38,402 nt of DNA. It comes from a virus. The stretch covers positions 1 through 38,402 of IMG/VR virus record IMGVR_UViG_3300009151_004678. One strand, written 5' to 3'. Position numbers and translations under genes: made by a program. The notes beneath the pieces are model-generated. The model had not been told where the DNA came from. It ran no database searches and worked only from the letters and a program-made list of their open reading frames with translations. Shown one piece after another: positions 15,764 to 23,767 of this stretch (position 1 is the first letter of the stretch; the number at the start of each line of letters is the position of its first letter).

Positions 15764-17320
15764 ATGATATTTGGTTTTAGCATCCTGGCCACAGCAATCT
15801 TACTCAGTTGCGTGGCCGCTTATTATTCTGTAGCAGGCTTAACAGCCATCTTCAGTGCGGCAACCATACCAGTTATCATCATGGGTGGCAGTCTAGAACT
15901 AGGCAAAATTGTGGCCACTGTATGGTTGCACAATAATTGGAAACGTGCTGGAATCTTGTTCAAAGCATATCTAGTGCCTGCGGTAGCGTTCCTAATGCTG
16001 TTGACATCAATGGGCATTTTTGGCTATCTCTCCAAGGCCCATTCAGATCAAAGCCTAGTGTCAGGTGATGCAGTAGCAAAGGTAGCAATCTACGATGAAA
16101 AGATCAAGATATCTCGTGACAATATTGAAGCCGACCGCCGGGCACTTAAACAGATGGATGAGGCTGTGGACCAAGTTATGGGCCGATCAGCAGATGAAAA
16201 AGGTGCCGACAAAGCAGTTGCAATACGAAGAGGCCAGCAACGAGAACGGTCTAGGATACTTGCTGACATCGAAGCCGAACAGAAAAAGATTACTGGTCTT
16301 AATGAAGAACGGGCGCCATTAGCGGCCGAGTTCCGCAAGGTTGAGTCAGAAGTAGGACCAATCAAGTACATTGCGGCCTTGGTGTATGGCGACAATCCTG
16401 ACTCAAATGTACTAGAACGTGCTGTACGACTTGTGATCATCATGATTGTGCTGGTGTTTGACCCGCTAGCCCTTACCTTAATTCTAGCCGCCAACAAACA
16501 ATTTCAATGGGCAAGAGAAGGCACCGGAGGCTTTGTACACGACGAGCCCAAGTACGATCCCGACAATGGTCCATTAACTGAGGACCAAATAGAACAAATA
16601 AAAGTGTCAGTGCCAGAACCACCCGATGATCCTATACCTTGCTACAAATGTGGTACACCATTGGTTGACGCTCCGGGCATTGGCCTGTTCTGCCCCAACA
16701 AGGAATGTGATGTTATAGACAATGTCAACGGTGAAGAACCTGTTAAGTTTGCACCAATTGAAATTGAATACAAGTTTGTAGACGAACACCACGAATCTGA
16801 TTATGCTCCAGCCCTTCACGTGTACGATGATGAACGACTGGTATCAAAGTTTGACAAGATACAGGCGATTGAGCCACCAGACGATGAACTTGACGATGAT
16901 GACGATGACGAAATCAAGATTGCTATTAAAAAATGGAAGACTGCCAACCCTGATGATACCATAAAGAATCAACGCTACAAGTTTATGCGTGGAGAAATAT
17001 CCGAATTGCCTTGGATGGGACTTGTGGCTGATAACACAGGCGGTAGAGAAAGCCGCAGTGGTTTTGGTATTAGTTTCCCCGAAACTCCCAACAAAGGTGA
17101 TACCTTTGTACGAGTAGACGTTATGCCTAGTGCGGTTTACAAGTACAACGGAACAAACTGGATGGCTGTTGACAAAAACCTAAGCGACAGTTATACTTAC
17201 GACTCAGCTTATATAGAACACCTGATAGATAAAATAAGTACTGGTGAATATGATCCGGACTTGTTGAGTGATAGTGAACGTCAACAAGTAGCAAATTACT
17301 TACAAACAAAACAATCCTAA
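15764..17320 (+). CDS. Membrane coiled-coil protein with a zinc ribbon
   Basis: A 518-residue protein. Three membrane helices fill residues 1-90, a long charged coiled coil runs from about 105 to 200, and a fourth membrane helix lies at about 221-243. A CYKCG...FCPNKEC ribbon (Cys293, 296, 310, 315) could bind zinc. An acidic run of Asp follows (about 372-382). The C-terminal 100 residues have a GGRESRSGFGISFPETPNKGD segment like a small virion beta domain. Proteins with this layout are found in T4-like phages of planktonic bacteria. Function unknown. It may act at the inner membrane. It ends in a TAATG overlap with clpX. Confidence 0.75.
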   Translation: MIFGFSILATAILLSCVAAYYSVAGLTAIFSAATIPVIIMGGSLELGKIVATVWLHNNWKRAGILFKAYLVPAVAFLMLLTSMGIFGYLSKAHSDQSLVSGDAVAKVAIYDEKIKISRDNIEADRRALKQMDEAVDQVMGRSADEKGADKAVAIRRGQQRERSRILADIEAEQKKITGLNEERAPLAAEFRKVESEVGPIKYIAALVYGDNPDSNVLERAVRLVIIMIVLVFDPLALTLILAANKQFQWAREGTGGFVHDEPKYDPDNGPLTEDQIEQIKVSVPEPPDDPIPCYKCGTPLVDAPGIGLFCPNKECDVIDNVNGEEPVKFAPIEIEYKFVDEHHESDYAPALHVYDDERLVSKFDKIQAIEPPDDELDDDDDDEIKIAIKKWKTANPDDTIKNQRYKFMRGEISELPWMGLVADNTGGRESRSGFGISFPETPNKGDTFVRVDVMPSAVYKYNGTNWMAVDKNLSDSYTYDSAYIEHLIDKISTGEYDPDLLSDSERQQVANYLQTKQS

Positions 17321-18534
17321 TGAAATCTAACGAATCAATCAACACTTGTAGTTTTTGCGGTAAACACAAAGATGCGGTGGCCAAACTCATAGTGGGCGAA
17401 CAAGTTGCAATCTGCAACGAATGCGTAGAGCTCTGTGAGACCTTGCTTCACGATGAAAACATAATCAAACCCACAGAGGCCGTAGATCTTGACCCAGAGT
17501 TGATTAAAGAGCATTTGGATCAATATGTGATTGGTCAGGACCGAGCCAAGCAGGTGCTAAGTGTAGCAGTGGTCAATCACTACAAACGTATTACTAATCC
17601 CAGCCCTGAAGTAGAAGTCGAGAAGTGTAATATTCTCATGCTTGGTCCAACAGGCTCGGGCAAAACATTGTTGGCCAAGACTGTGGCACGTTATCTAGAT
17701 GTGCCATTTGTTATTGCAGATGCTACCAGCTTGACCGAAGCCGGTTATGTGGGTGATGACGTAGAAAGTTTAATTTCTAGATTATTTGCGGCCGCAGGCG
17801 GCGACATTGCTAAAACCCAACGTGGTATTGTGTTCATTGACGAAATTGATAAAATTAGCCGTCGTAGCGAGAGTGCCAGTATCACCCGAGATGTATCCGG
17901 AGAAGGCGTCCAACAGGCCTTGCTTAAATTGGTAGAAGGTACCAAGTGCAGAGTCACTCCCACAGGAAGTCGCAAGCATCCTTCAGGGGACATGATTGAG
18001 ATCGATACCACCAACATCTTGTTTATTGCTGGTGGTGCGTTTGTTGGCTTGGACAATGTGGTTAAAAATCGTGTACAGGGAACCAGCATTGGTTTTGGTG
18101 CTAAAATTAAAAATGGCGCCATAACACATTTGGATCAAACTACCCCTGAAGATTTGATCAAGTTTGGTATGATTCCAGAGTTTGTGGGACGTTTTCCTAG
18201 TTGGGTAGCACTTAGCGAACTTAACAAAGAAGATTTAATCCGTATTTTGCTAGATGTCAAACACAGTTATATAGAACAGTATAATTGGTTGTTTGGGCAG
18301 GACAAAGTAGAACTAGAATTCTCATCCGACGCCTTGGAAATGATTGCAGATCGCACTATTCTAAACAAAACTGGCGCCCGAGGTTTGCATAGCGAACTAG
18401 AACGTGTGCTATTACCCCATATGTTCTATTTGGCCCGTTATCGTAGAGAAGGTATTAACCACGTGTTTATTGACGCAGATCAGGTAAATACTCCTACAGA
18501 ATTAAAGGAAGCCAATGCAAAAGCTCAGGGGTAG
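17320..18534 (+). CDS. clpX: ClpX, ATPase of the ClpXP protease
   Basis: Unfolds tagged proteins and feeds them to ClpP. At 404 residues it is near full length. The N-terminal zinc domain (Cys10, Cys13, Cys32, Cys35), Walker A GPTGSGKT (109-116), pore loop GYVG (142-145), Walker B VFIDEID (171-177) and sensor-2 [10 protein letters not shown] are all present. The ClpP-docking IGFG loop is kept (257-260), so it should bind a ClpP ring, either the host's or the phage ClpP at 37243. It is linked by a one-base overlap to the upstream gene and overlaps the bS21 gene by 20 nt. Confidence 0.96.
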   Translation: MKSNESINTCSFCGKHKDAVAKLIVGEQVAICNECVELCETLLHDENIIKPTEAVDLDPELIKEHLDQYVIGQDRAKQVLSVAVVNHYKRITNPSPEVEVEKCNILMLGPTGSGKTLLAKTVARYLDVPFVIADATSLTEAGYVGDDVESLISRLFAAAGGDIAKTQRGIVFIDEIDKISRRSESASITRDVSGEGVQQALLKLVEGTKCRVTPTGSRKHPSGDMIEIDTTNILFIAGGAFVGLDNVVKNRVQGTSIGFGAKIKNGAITHLDQTTPEDLIKFGMIPEFVGRFPSWVALSELNKEDLIRILLDVKHSYIEQYNWLFGQDKVELEFSSDALEMIADRTILNKTGARGLHSELERVLLPHMFYLARYRREGINHVFIDADQVNTPTELKEANAKAQG

Positions 18535-18739
18535 ATCAGTACTGGTTCAAGACGGCAATGTAGACAAAGCTCTACGCAAGTTCAAAAAGAAGATCCAAGA
18601 AACAGGACTGCTGAACGAACTCCGTGACCGTGAATTCTATACCAAACCCACCACAGCTCGCAAACTCAAGGCATCGGCCGCACGTAATCGTTGGCGCAAG
18701 AAACTCAACGAACAGGCTTTGCCAAAGAAACTTTACTAG
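18515..18739 (+). CDS. rpsU: Ribosomal protein bS21
   Basis: A 74-residue bS21 homologue with the family pattern [35 protein letters not shown] followed by a basic RNA-binding tail ([13 protein letters not shown]). bS21 sits by the 3' end of 16S rRNA and helps mRNA selection. Phage copies are known in other large phages and are thought to enter host ribosomes. The ATG at 18515 lies inside the clpX 3' end, so it is probably translated by coupling. Its presence is notable beside many phage genes lacking a Shine-Dalgarno. Confidence 0.95.
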   Translation: MQKLRGRSVLVQDGNVDKALRKFKKKIQETGLLNELRDREFYTKPTTARKLKASAARNRWRKKLNEQALPKKLY

Positions 18740-18760
18740 ACTAATTCTTTCGTGTATAAT
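18732..18760 (+). promoter_or_regulatory. Sigma70-type promoter of hsp20
   Basis: TTTACT at 18732-18737, a 17-nt spacer and TATAAT at 18755-18760. It overlaps the last codons of the bS21 gene. The transcript would start near 18767, directly before a hairpin. Confidence 0.78.
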
Positions 18761-18769
18761 AAATAACAA

Positions 18770-18829
18770 TGTAGTGCCGATGGTCGGGCTACACAACAAG
18801 TCATCTTGCTTATATAAAGGAGAAAACAA
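18770..18829 (+). promoter_or_regulatory. Candidate ROSE-like RNA thermometer in the hsp20 leader
   Basis: Two stems can form. The first is TGTAG/CTACA extended by CCGA/TCGG (18770-18793). The second pairs CUU-G-CUU (18805-18811) with AAGGAG, the Shine-Dalgarno (18817-18822), leaving one bulged G and an AUAUA loop. UUGCU opposite an AGGA-type site, with an unpaired G, is the hallmark of ROSE thermometers of small heat-shock genes. The fold is by hand and its temperature response is inferred. Confidence 0.45.
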
Positions 18830-19282
18830 ATGACAAAAACTCTCACCCTTCGTTCTTTCGATATTCCCGCACTTCACAAATTTGGTATCGGTTTCGATAA
18901 CATGTTTGATGATCTCATGCGTGTGAGTACTCAGCAGTCTACTTCAAACTACCCACCCTACAACATTGTGCAAATCAATGAAGATGAGTACATGATCAGT
19001 CTTGCTGTGGCCGGCTTTGGGCTTGATAATCTTTCAGTTACCAAGGACAAAAAGTTCTTGATCATTGAAGGCAAAGAGTATCACCCTGACAGTGAAAAGA
19101 TTGAGCCAAACTACTTGCACAAAGGTATCAGCAACAGAGATTTCCGCAGAGAATTCCAACTTGCAGATCACGTGGAAATCAGTAATGCACACCTTGAACT
19201 TGGTATCTTGAGCGTTCACTTAAAGCGTGAAGTGCCAGAAGACGCCAAACCAAAGACTATTGCTATCACCTACACAGTGTAA
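18830..19282 (+). CDS. Small heat-shock protein Hsp20
   Basis: A 150-residue alpha-crystallin-type chaperone of the IbpA class that holds unfolding proteins. A short N-terminal region with FDNMFDDLMR is followed by the alpha-crystallin domain from about residue 44 (YNIVQINEDEYMISLAVAGF, then LSVTKDKKFLIIEGKE, then DFRREFQLADHVEI and AHLELGILSVHLKRE). The tail ends in ITYTV. Such genes are common in T4-like phages. Its leader may be a temperature switch. It lies between bS21 and ClpS, in a protein-quality cluster. Confidence 0.94.
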   Translation: MTKTLTLRSFDIPALHKFGIGFDNMFDDLMRVSTQQSTSNYPPYNIVQINEDEYMISLAVAGFGLDNLSVTKDKKFLIIEGKEYHPDSEKIEPNYLHKGISNRDFRREFQLADHVEISNAHLELGILSVHLKREVPEDAKPKTIAITYTV

Positions 19283-19288
19283 TATAAT
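19260..19288 (+). promoter_or_regulatory. Sigma70-type promoter of clpS
   Basis: TTGCTA at 19260-19265 (inside the hsp20 3' end), a 17-nt spacer, and TATAAT at 19283-19288 directly after its stop. It would start the clpS transcript near 19295. Confidence 0.72.
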
Positions 19289-19300
19289 AGTAAATACAGT

Positions 19301-19317
19301 GGGGGCGTGGTGCCCCT
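19301..19317 (+). promoter_or_regulatory. 5' hairpin in the clpS leader
   Basis: GGGGC (19302-19306) pairs with GCCCC (19312-19316) around a GTGGT loop, only a few bases after the expected transcript start. The ribosome site AAGGAA follows outside the stem. It may protect the 5' end from decay. It is too close to the start and lacks the T-tract of a terminator. Confidence 0.5.
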
Positions 19318-19338
19318 GCTGAACAACAAGGAACTGAA

Positions 19339-19650
19339 ATGGCGCAAAGCGATACAAGAACACGAATTAAACCTGCCGAAGACTTTAAAGAACCACCAAT
19401 GTACCGTGTTGTATATCTTAATGATAATCAAACAACATACGAATTTGTGGTCGAAACGCTGATAGAGTATTTTGACTATACCGCAGACACAGCACACACT
19501 ATCACGACAGATATTCATGATGCTGGATCAGCCTGTGTGGCAGTATTACCTTATGAAATTGCCGAACAAAAAGGCATTGAAATAACCATGCAAGCCCGAG
19601 CTCAAAACTATCCATTGCAAATCAGAGTCGAGCCCGAAGGCGCAGTTTAA
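19339..19650 (+). CDS. clpS: ClpS-like N-degron adaptor
   Basis: A 103-residue ClpS. The core reads PPMYRVVYLNDNQTTYEFVVETL..., with DIHDAG and a VLPYEIAEQKGIE segment. In bacteria ClpS hands proteins with N-end degrons to ClpA, not ClpX. The binding pocket can be aligned to E. coli: Asn34, Asp35 and His66 are kept (Asn28, Asp29, His60), but Asp36 becomes Asn30, Pro39 becomes Thr33 and the gatekeeper Met40 becomes Tyr34. The degron choice may therefore differ. It has its own promoter and leader hairpin. Its last bases overlap a convergent gene. Confidence 0.9.
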   Translation: MAQSDTRTRIKPAEDFKEPPMYRVVYLNDNQTTYEFVVETLIEYFDYTADTAHTITTDIHDAGSACVAVLPYEIAEQKGIEITMQARAQNYPLQIRVEPEGAV

Positions 19651-20438
19651 AATTCTATAACAATTCGTTGGGGATAATATACAGATCGAGAATACGGTGT
19701 ATCTCCCCTGCCTCGACAGTTATTTACAAAGCGTATTCCTGATCTAGTTTGGTCTATTGAGCCGTGATAGTGACCAAAGCACCAGGTGTGTAGTTTGTTT
19801 TCGATGTCGGCTGCCATGGCCTGCATCATGACTCTGTTGCCCATAACGTTAAATCTCATGGTACCGTCCAGTTCAATGTCGTGTGCAATTAGCGCAGGAT
19901 CGGGCACAGTATGAGTAATCATTACAATCTTTTTAACATCTTTATGAGTTTGCAATTTGGCCACACTAGAGATCATATAAGTGGCATCGGTGTTGCTCAT
20001 TCGAGCAATACCTTTGGTAGCACTCTCGCTTAGGTGATATTTTTCTCTACACCATTGTGCAGCCTGTTCGGGATCAATCCCAAGGTCAAAGTCAAATCCC
20101 CACCAGCCGTTGGTACCCAAAATAGCCACACCGTCCACAATGACCACGTTGTCTTGGAGGTAAACAACATTGGGAATACGACGCAGGCGTTGAGCAAGAT
20201 CGGTATAACTGTATCCTAAATCCTCCAATTGTCCAAAGTGTTCATCGTTGCCGTCGATGTAAAACACCGCTTGGTAACACTTGCCCAGATGTTTAAGGGT
20301 TTGAACCACAAGATCTCGATCACGGCAGATATCTCCTGCTACCACGCATACAGGACTGGTGGCCTGGTATCCCCAGTCAAACTCCCCTGCCCAGGTTTCG
20401 AGATGTAAATCAGAAATTAAATCAAATGCTAAACTCAT
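19647..20438 (-). CDS. Calcineurin-like metallophosphoesterase
   Basis: A 263-residue phosphoesterase with the two-metal motif set: DLHLE (Asp10, His12), AGDI near 34-37, GNDEH near 63-67, the MITHTV histidine near 171-176, and GHYHG near 219-223. These proteins cleave phosphomonoesters or diesters. The substrate is not evident. The ATG lacks a Shine-Dalgarno and a TAAATA ends 6 nt before it. It converges on clpS with a 4-base overlap. Family assignment is firm; the substrate is unknown. Confidence 0.88.
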   Translation of the reverse strand: MSLAFDLISDLHLETWAGEFDWGYQATSPVCVVAGDICRDRDLVVQTLKHLGKCYQAVFYIDGNDEHFGQLEDLGYSYTDLAQRLRRIPNVVYLQDNVVIVDGVAILGTNGWWGFDFDLGIDPEQAAQWCREKYHLSESATKGIARMSNTDATYMISSVAKLQTHKDVKKIVMITHTVPDPALIAHDIELDGTMRFNVMGNRVMMQAMAADIENKLHTWCFGHYHGSIDQTRSGIRFVNNCRGRGDTPYSRSVYYPQRIVIEF

Positions 20439-20444
20439 GATACA

Positions 20445-20450
20445 TATTTA
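20445..20450 (-). promoter_or_regulatory. TAAATA late-type element (minus strand)
   Basis: On the minus strand TAAATA ends 6 nt before the ATG of the phosphoesterase (start at 20438). No Shine-Dalgarno lies between, so the transcript would begin at or near the start codon. Confidence 0.48.
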
Positions 20451-20462
20451 AAAGGAAATGCA

Positions 20463-20819
20463 ATGAACATAATATTTGGCGACTCTCTCAATCTCATACC
20501 TGATCAATATACCGTTCTAGAATTAGATACGTTTCGTTCTACAGGACAAGTTGAAACAAAAACAGCATATTGTCTAGTCGAAAAAGTGGCAGTAGACGAA
20601 TTTGTTACTATGGAGTCTTACAAACAGATTCATGCTGATGTTATCAAGTACTATAAACAGCGTCACTGGAATTATTGTGAACAAGCAATACAAGGACTTA
20701 TGGGAAGATGGGGCGGAGAATTAGATAGTTTTTACACAGACTTACTTGGGCGTGTGGCTAGTTATAAATTAAAAGAACCCCCTGATGATTGGGACGGTGT
20801 AAGAATTAAAATTGATTAA
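20463..20819 (+). CDS. Conserved phage protein, unknown function
   Basis: A 118-residue soluble protein with the ribosome site AAAGGAAA. It starts MNIIFGDSLNLIPDQYTVLELDTF, contains KTAYCLVEKV and ends with the helical LMGRWGGELDSFYTDLLGRVASY. The same build is found in T4-like phages. Function unknown. Its start is divergent from the phosphoesterase, and its 3' end overlaps the next minus-strand gene by 14 nt. Confidence 0.78.
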   Translation: MNIIFGDSLNLIPDQYTVLELDTFRSTGQVETKTAYCLVEKVAVDEFVTMESYKQIHADVIKYYKQRHWNYCEQAIQGLMGRWGGELDSFYTDLLGRVASYKLKEPPDDWDGVRIKID

Positions 20820-22032
20820 TTATTAGTGTATGTCGCTGGGTCAACTGTTCCATTGCTAATTTAAAATTTTCTCGGTATTCATTGATGATCGAACTTTGCC
20901 ATTCAGTTGAAAAAAACAATTCTTGATTGTAGCGAGCAATCTCTCGCAGGTCAGCATAGAGTTTTTGTTTTTCTGTTGAGCCTAAACTAGCAATGCGTTG
21001 CAATTCAGTAACCACTGCACATAATCGGTCTGCAGGATCTAGGATTGTGTCATATGTCTCGATTATGATCGGATCAAATGTTTTAAATCCATACTGACGA
21101 AGGTACTCAAGACTACCCATAGTAGATACCAATATAAACGGATGTCCGCAGGCGATAGGTCTTAGTATTTTTTCAGTCAATTGCAGTCGATCGTCATCAA
21201 ATAATGTTTCTAAAACAACTTCTAGTTCGGTACTCTGGTAGTCAATTGAGTTGTAATTTGCACTGGCTGAACTAGGGGTATCATTGTAAAAAAAGTATTT
21301 CTCAAGATCTTGACGTTGTATCTGTAAAGCAGGATTTTGAAATCGATGTTGTCGATAGTCGCCCGAATCATCACTATTAAACCCCATGATACAATGCTCA
21401 GACAATTGATTGTCCACTAGTAATTCAGCAAATTTCAAACGATATTCCCTGGTGCCGCTCCAGGCACGATTGTATATCAAAAAGTCTTTTTTTGGTGCAC
21501 GATTTTTTAACAAACAATCGTGTTCGGCATATCTAAACCAATCTCTTGCAATTATAGCATGGCACCACCAGTACACTCCAATAAAGTCTATATTTTCGTA
21601 TCTTTGTAAATTTCGTGAACGTTGCTCAGAGTGTACCAATAGTACCGGTATTTTCCACAAGTCATCGCGCATCTCTACTACTTTAATGTTTAACTCTGGC
21701 ATTTGTAACATTAACAAACTTTTGTACATCTCTACTAGGTATTCATCGGATAAGCCAACACGATTCTGTTGAACCAATTGATCAACAAACTCAACAGTTG
21801 AATACAAGTCAAAATTTAACGGCTCTTGATCGTGCATAAACACGTATTTTTTATTCACGACATCTTTGACTGGAGTTGTCCAGTTTTCTAATTGCACACG
21901 AGCAGAAGGCACTAGTTTTCTAAGATCTGTGATTTTTTTTGACCCATGTGGGAAAAACCGATAAATTATTAGATCATCACGACTTGCAATGTCTTGCAAA
22001 AAATTGTATAATCTATCTAAAGGAACACTCAT
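20806..22032 (-). CDS. Glycosyltransferase-like protein (exostosin-type, tentative)
   Basis: A 408-residue protein from the ATG at 22032. An in-frame ATG 72 nt further upstream would lie inside the divergent gene. No signal or membrane segment. The C-terminal half reads like exostosin or family-47-type glycosyltransferases: LTEKILRPIACGHPFILVS followed by GSLEYLRQYGFKTFD, the usual place for nucleotide-sugar binding. The N-terminal part (YVFMHDQEPLNFD) is less clear. It abuts the divergent sugar dehydrogenase gene base to base, which supports a sugar role. It looks AT-rich beside its neighbours. The transferred sugar is unknown. Confidence 0.6.
   Translation of the reverse strand: MSVPLDRLYNFLQDIASRDDLIIYRFFPHGSKKITDLRKLVPSARVQLENWTTPVKDVVNKKYVFMHDQEPLNFDLYSTVEFVDQLVQQNRVGLSDEYLVEMYKSLLMLQMPELNIKVVEMRDDLWKIPVLLVHSEQRSRNLQRYENIDFIGVYWWCHAIIARDWFRYAEHDCLLKNRAPKKDFLIYNRAWSGTREYRLKFAELLVDNQLSEHCIMGFNSDDSGDYRQHRFQNPALQIQRQDLEKYFFYNDTPSSASANYNSIDYQSTELEVVLETLFDDDRLQLTEKILRPIACGHPFILVSTMGSLEYLRQYGFKTFDPIIIETYDTILDPADRLCAVVTELQRIASLGSTEKQKLYADLREIARYNQELFFSTEWQSSIINEYRENFKLAMEQLTQRHTLIINQF
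21984..22012 (+). promoter_or_regulatory. Sigma70-type promoter of the sugar dehydrogenase
   Basis: TTGCAA at 21984-21989, a 17-nt spacer and TATAAT at 22007-22012. It lies wholly within the N-terminal codons of the opposite-strand gene. The ribosome site AAAGGAA follows before the ATG at 22033. Confidence 0.75.
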
Positions 22033-23271
22033 ATGAAAAAAATTGGATTTATTGGTATCGGCAAACTGGGACTTGATTGTGCCGAAGTTATGGCAGAGAA
22101 GCATGAAGTCAGAGGCTACGATATTTACCCACGAGTCAGCGACTCAGTAAAAGTTTGCGATATTGACGAATTGGTCAATGAAAGCGAATGGATTTTTATT
22201 GCAGTACCCACCCCACACGCAGAAGGCTACGATGGCTCAGTGCCAAGCTCGCATATGGAACCTCGAGACTTTGGCCACGATGCTGTGATTGATGCCATTA
22301 ACAAAGTTAATCAACATGCCAAGAGTCCTAAAAAGGTTGTGTTAATCTCTACAGTGCTTCCTGGTACCACACGTACCAAGTTTGTTCCTCTACTAGACAA
22401 GCAACATCAGTTTTTGTACAATCCTTACCTGATCGCCATGGGCTCAGTCAAGTGGGATATGGCCAATCCTGAAATGGTTATTATTGGTACAGAAGACGGT
22501 GAGCTCACAGGTATTGCAGGCGAATTGATTGAATTGTACAAAACAATAATGAACAACGATCCACGATATGAAATTGGCACCTGGGACGAATGTGAAGCTA
22601 TCAAGATTTTCTACAACACATACATCAGTGCCAAAGTTGGTATTGTTAATATGATCCAAGATTTTGCCATGAAGATTGGCAATATCAATGTTGATGTTGT
22701 TACCAATGCATTGGCTCGCTCAACAATGAGATTGCAAGGTCCCAAGTATATGACAGCAGGTATGGGCGATGCTGGCGCTTGCCACCCGCGTGACAATATT
22801 GCACTGCGTTGGTTGGCAGAACGCTATGAAATAGGCTATGATTTGTTTGACACAATTATGCATGCTCGTGAAATCCAAGCTAAAAACTTGGCCCTGTTCC
22901 TTGTAGAACAAGCCAAACAAAATGGTATGAGTGTTGTGATTCACGGCAAAGCATACAAACCTGATGTAGAATACTGTATTGGTTCATACAGCACCTTGGT
23001 AGGACACTATGTTAAAGAAGCAGGATTTGGTGTAAGGTATATTGACCCAATAGCAGATGATTCTACTGAAGTTGTTTCGGAAATAGTTGGGCCAGCAGTC
23101 ATACTATGGGCACACAATCGCAAAATCACTTACGAATACACAGGCGAACAAAAAGATACTCAGGCCTATTGTGAAATCCCAAAAGGTAGTATTATCGTTG
23201 ATCCATGGCGCAAACTTCCACAGATTGAGAATTTGACTGTGGTACATTATGGCAACACCAGAAATTCTTAA
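22033..23271 (+). CDS. UDP-glucose/GDP-mannose-type 6-dehydrogenase
   Basis: Oxidises a nucleotide sugar at C6 to the uronate, using two NAD. The 412 residues start with the NAD fold (GFIGIGKLG, 5-13) and the VPTPHAEGYDG segment. The catalytic cysteine is Cys250 in DAGACHPRD and the probable active-site lysine is Lys201. A C-terminal substrate domain has YKPDVEYCIGSYSTLV. The exact sugar (UDP-glucose or another) cannot be read. It lies head to head with a glycosyltransferase-like gene and upstream of an oxygenase and an amidinotransferase, so it may feed a surface-sugar or small-molecule pathway. Confidence 0.88.
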   Translation: MKKIGFIGIGKLGLDCAEVMAEKHEVRGYDIYPRVSDSVKVCDIDELVNESEWIFIAVPTPHAEGYDGSVPSSHMEPRDFGHDAVIDAINKVNQHAKSPKKVVLISTVLPGTTRTKFVPLLDKQHQFLYNPYLIAMGSVKWDMANPEMVIIGTEDGELTGIAGELIELYKTIMNNDPRYEIGTWDECEAIKIFYNTYISAKVGIVNMIQDFAMKIGNINVDVVTNALARSTMRLQGPKYMTAGMGDAGACHPRDNIALRWLAERYEIGYDLFDTIMHAREIQAKNLALFLVEQAKQNGMSVVIHGKAYKPDVEYCIGSYSTLVGHYVKEAGFGVRYIDPIADDSTEVVSEIVGPAVILWAHNRKITYEYTGEQKDTQAYCEIPKGSIIVDPWRKLPQIENLTVVHYGNTRNS

Positions 23272-23767
23272 ATATCATATTCCAAAGTTTTGGGATGATG
23301 AGTTTAAGAACCTTGTGTACGTAAATGAACAGTTCAATGACACAGTGAGTCTTGAACGTTGGGTTGCACAAGGCTATGCTAATAAGTTTACTGGGGACAT
23401 GTGCGACATGCGTAGCCCACAGCCCAGTTGGAATGAACGTTTTGTCAACATCTACACTGAACTAGGGTGGAAAGACATTGGCACCAGTTACTATAGAATG
23501 GGCACTGGTACCATACTTCCCACACATGGCGACTTGTATCTTCGCTATGTTGACTTGTTCAACCTTCAAGGACAAGAACAACGCATACGCAGAGCCATTG
23601 TGTTTTTGGAAGACTGGAAACCTGGACATTATTTTGAAGGTAACAATGTTGCCAAGGTCAATTGGCGAGCAGGCGATGTTGTTGAATGGTGCTATGACGC
23701 ACCACACTTGGCAGCCAACATGGGACTTGAGCCAAGATACACATTACAAATTACAGGATGGATATGA
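23249..23767 (+). CDS. 2-oxoglutarate/Fe(II)-dependent oxygenase-like protein
   Basis: A 172-residue protein with a jelly-roll pattern. The iron ligands look like His93 and Asp95 in THGDLY and His153 in DAPHLAAN, with Arg163 in RYTLQITG as 2-oxoglutarate anchor. These enzymes hydroxylate proteins, nucleotides or small molecules. The target here is unknown. T4-like phages of planktonic bacteria often carry several. It overlaps the dehydrogenase gene by 23 nt and joins the next gene by ATGA, so the three are probably one unit. Confidence 0.8.
   Translation: MATPEILKYHIPKFWDDEFKNLVYVNEQFNDTVSLERWVAQGYANKFTGDMCDMRSPQPSWNERFVNIYTELGWKDIGTSYYRMGTGTILPTHGDLYLRYVDLFNLQGQEQRIRRAIVFLEDWKPGHYFEGNNVAKVNWRAGDVVEWCYDAPHLAANMGLEPRYTLQITGWI

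Noticed and set aside
20806-22104. ATG at 22104 as the start of the glycosyltransferase-like gene
   Set aside because: It would put 72 nt inside the divergent dehydrogenase gene. The added residues are of poor quality (Phe, Cys, His-rich without pattern). Not fully excluded.
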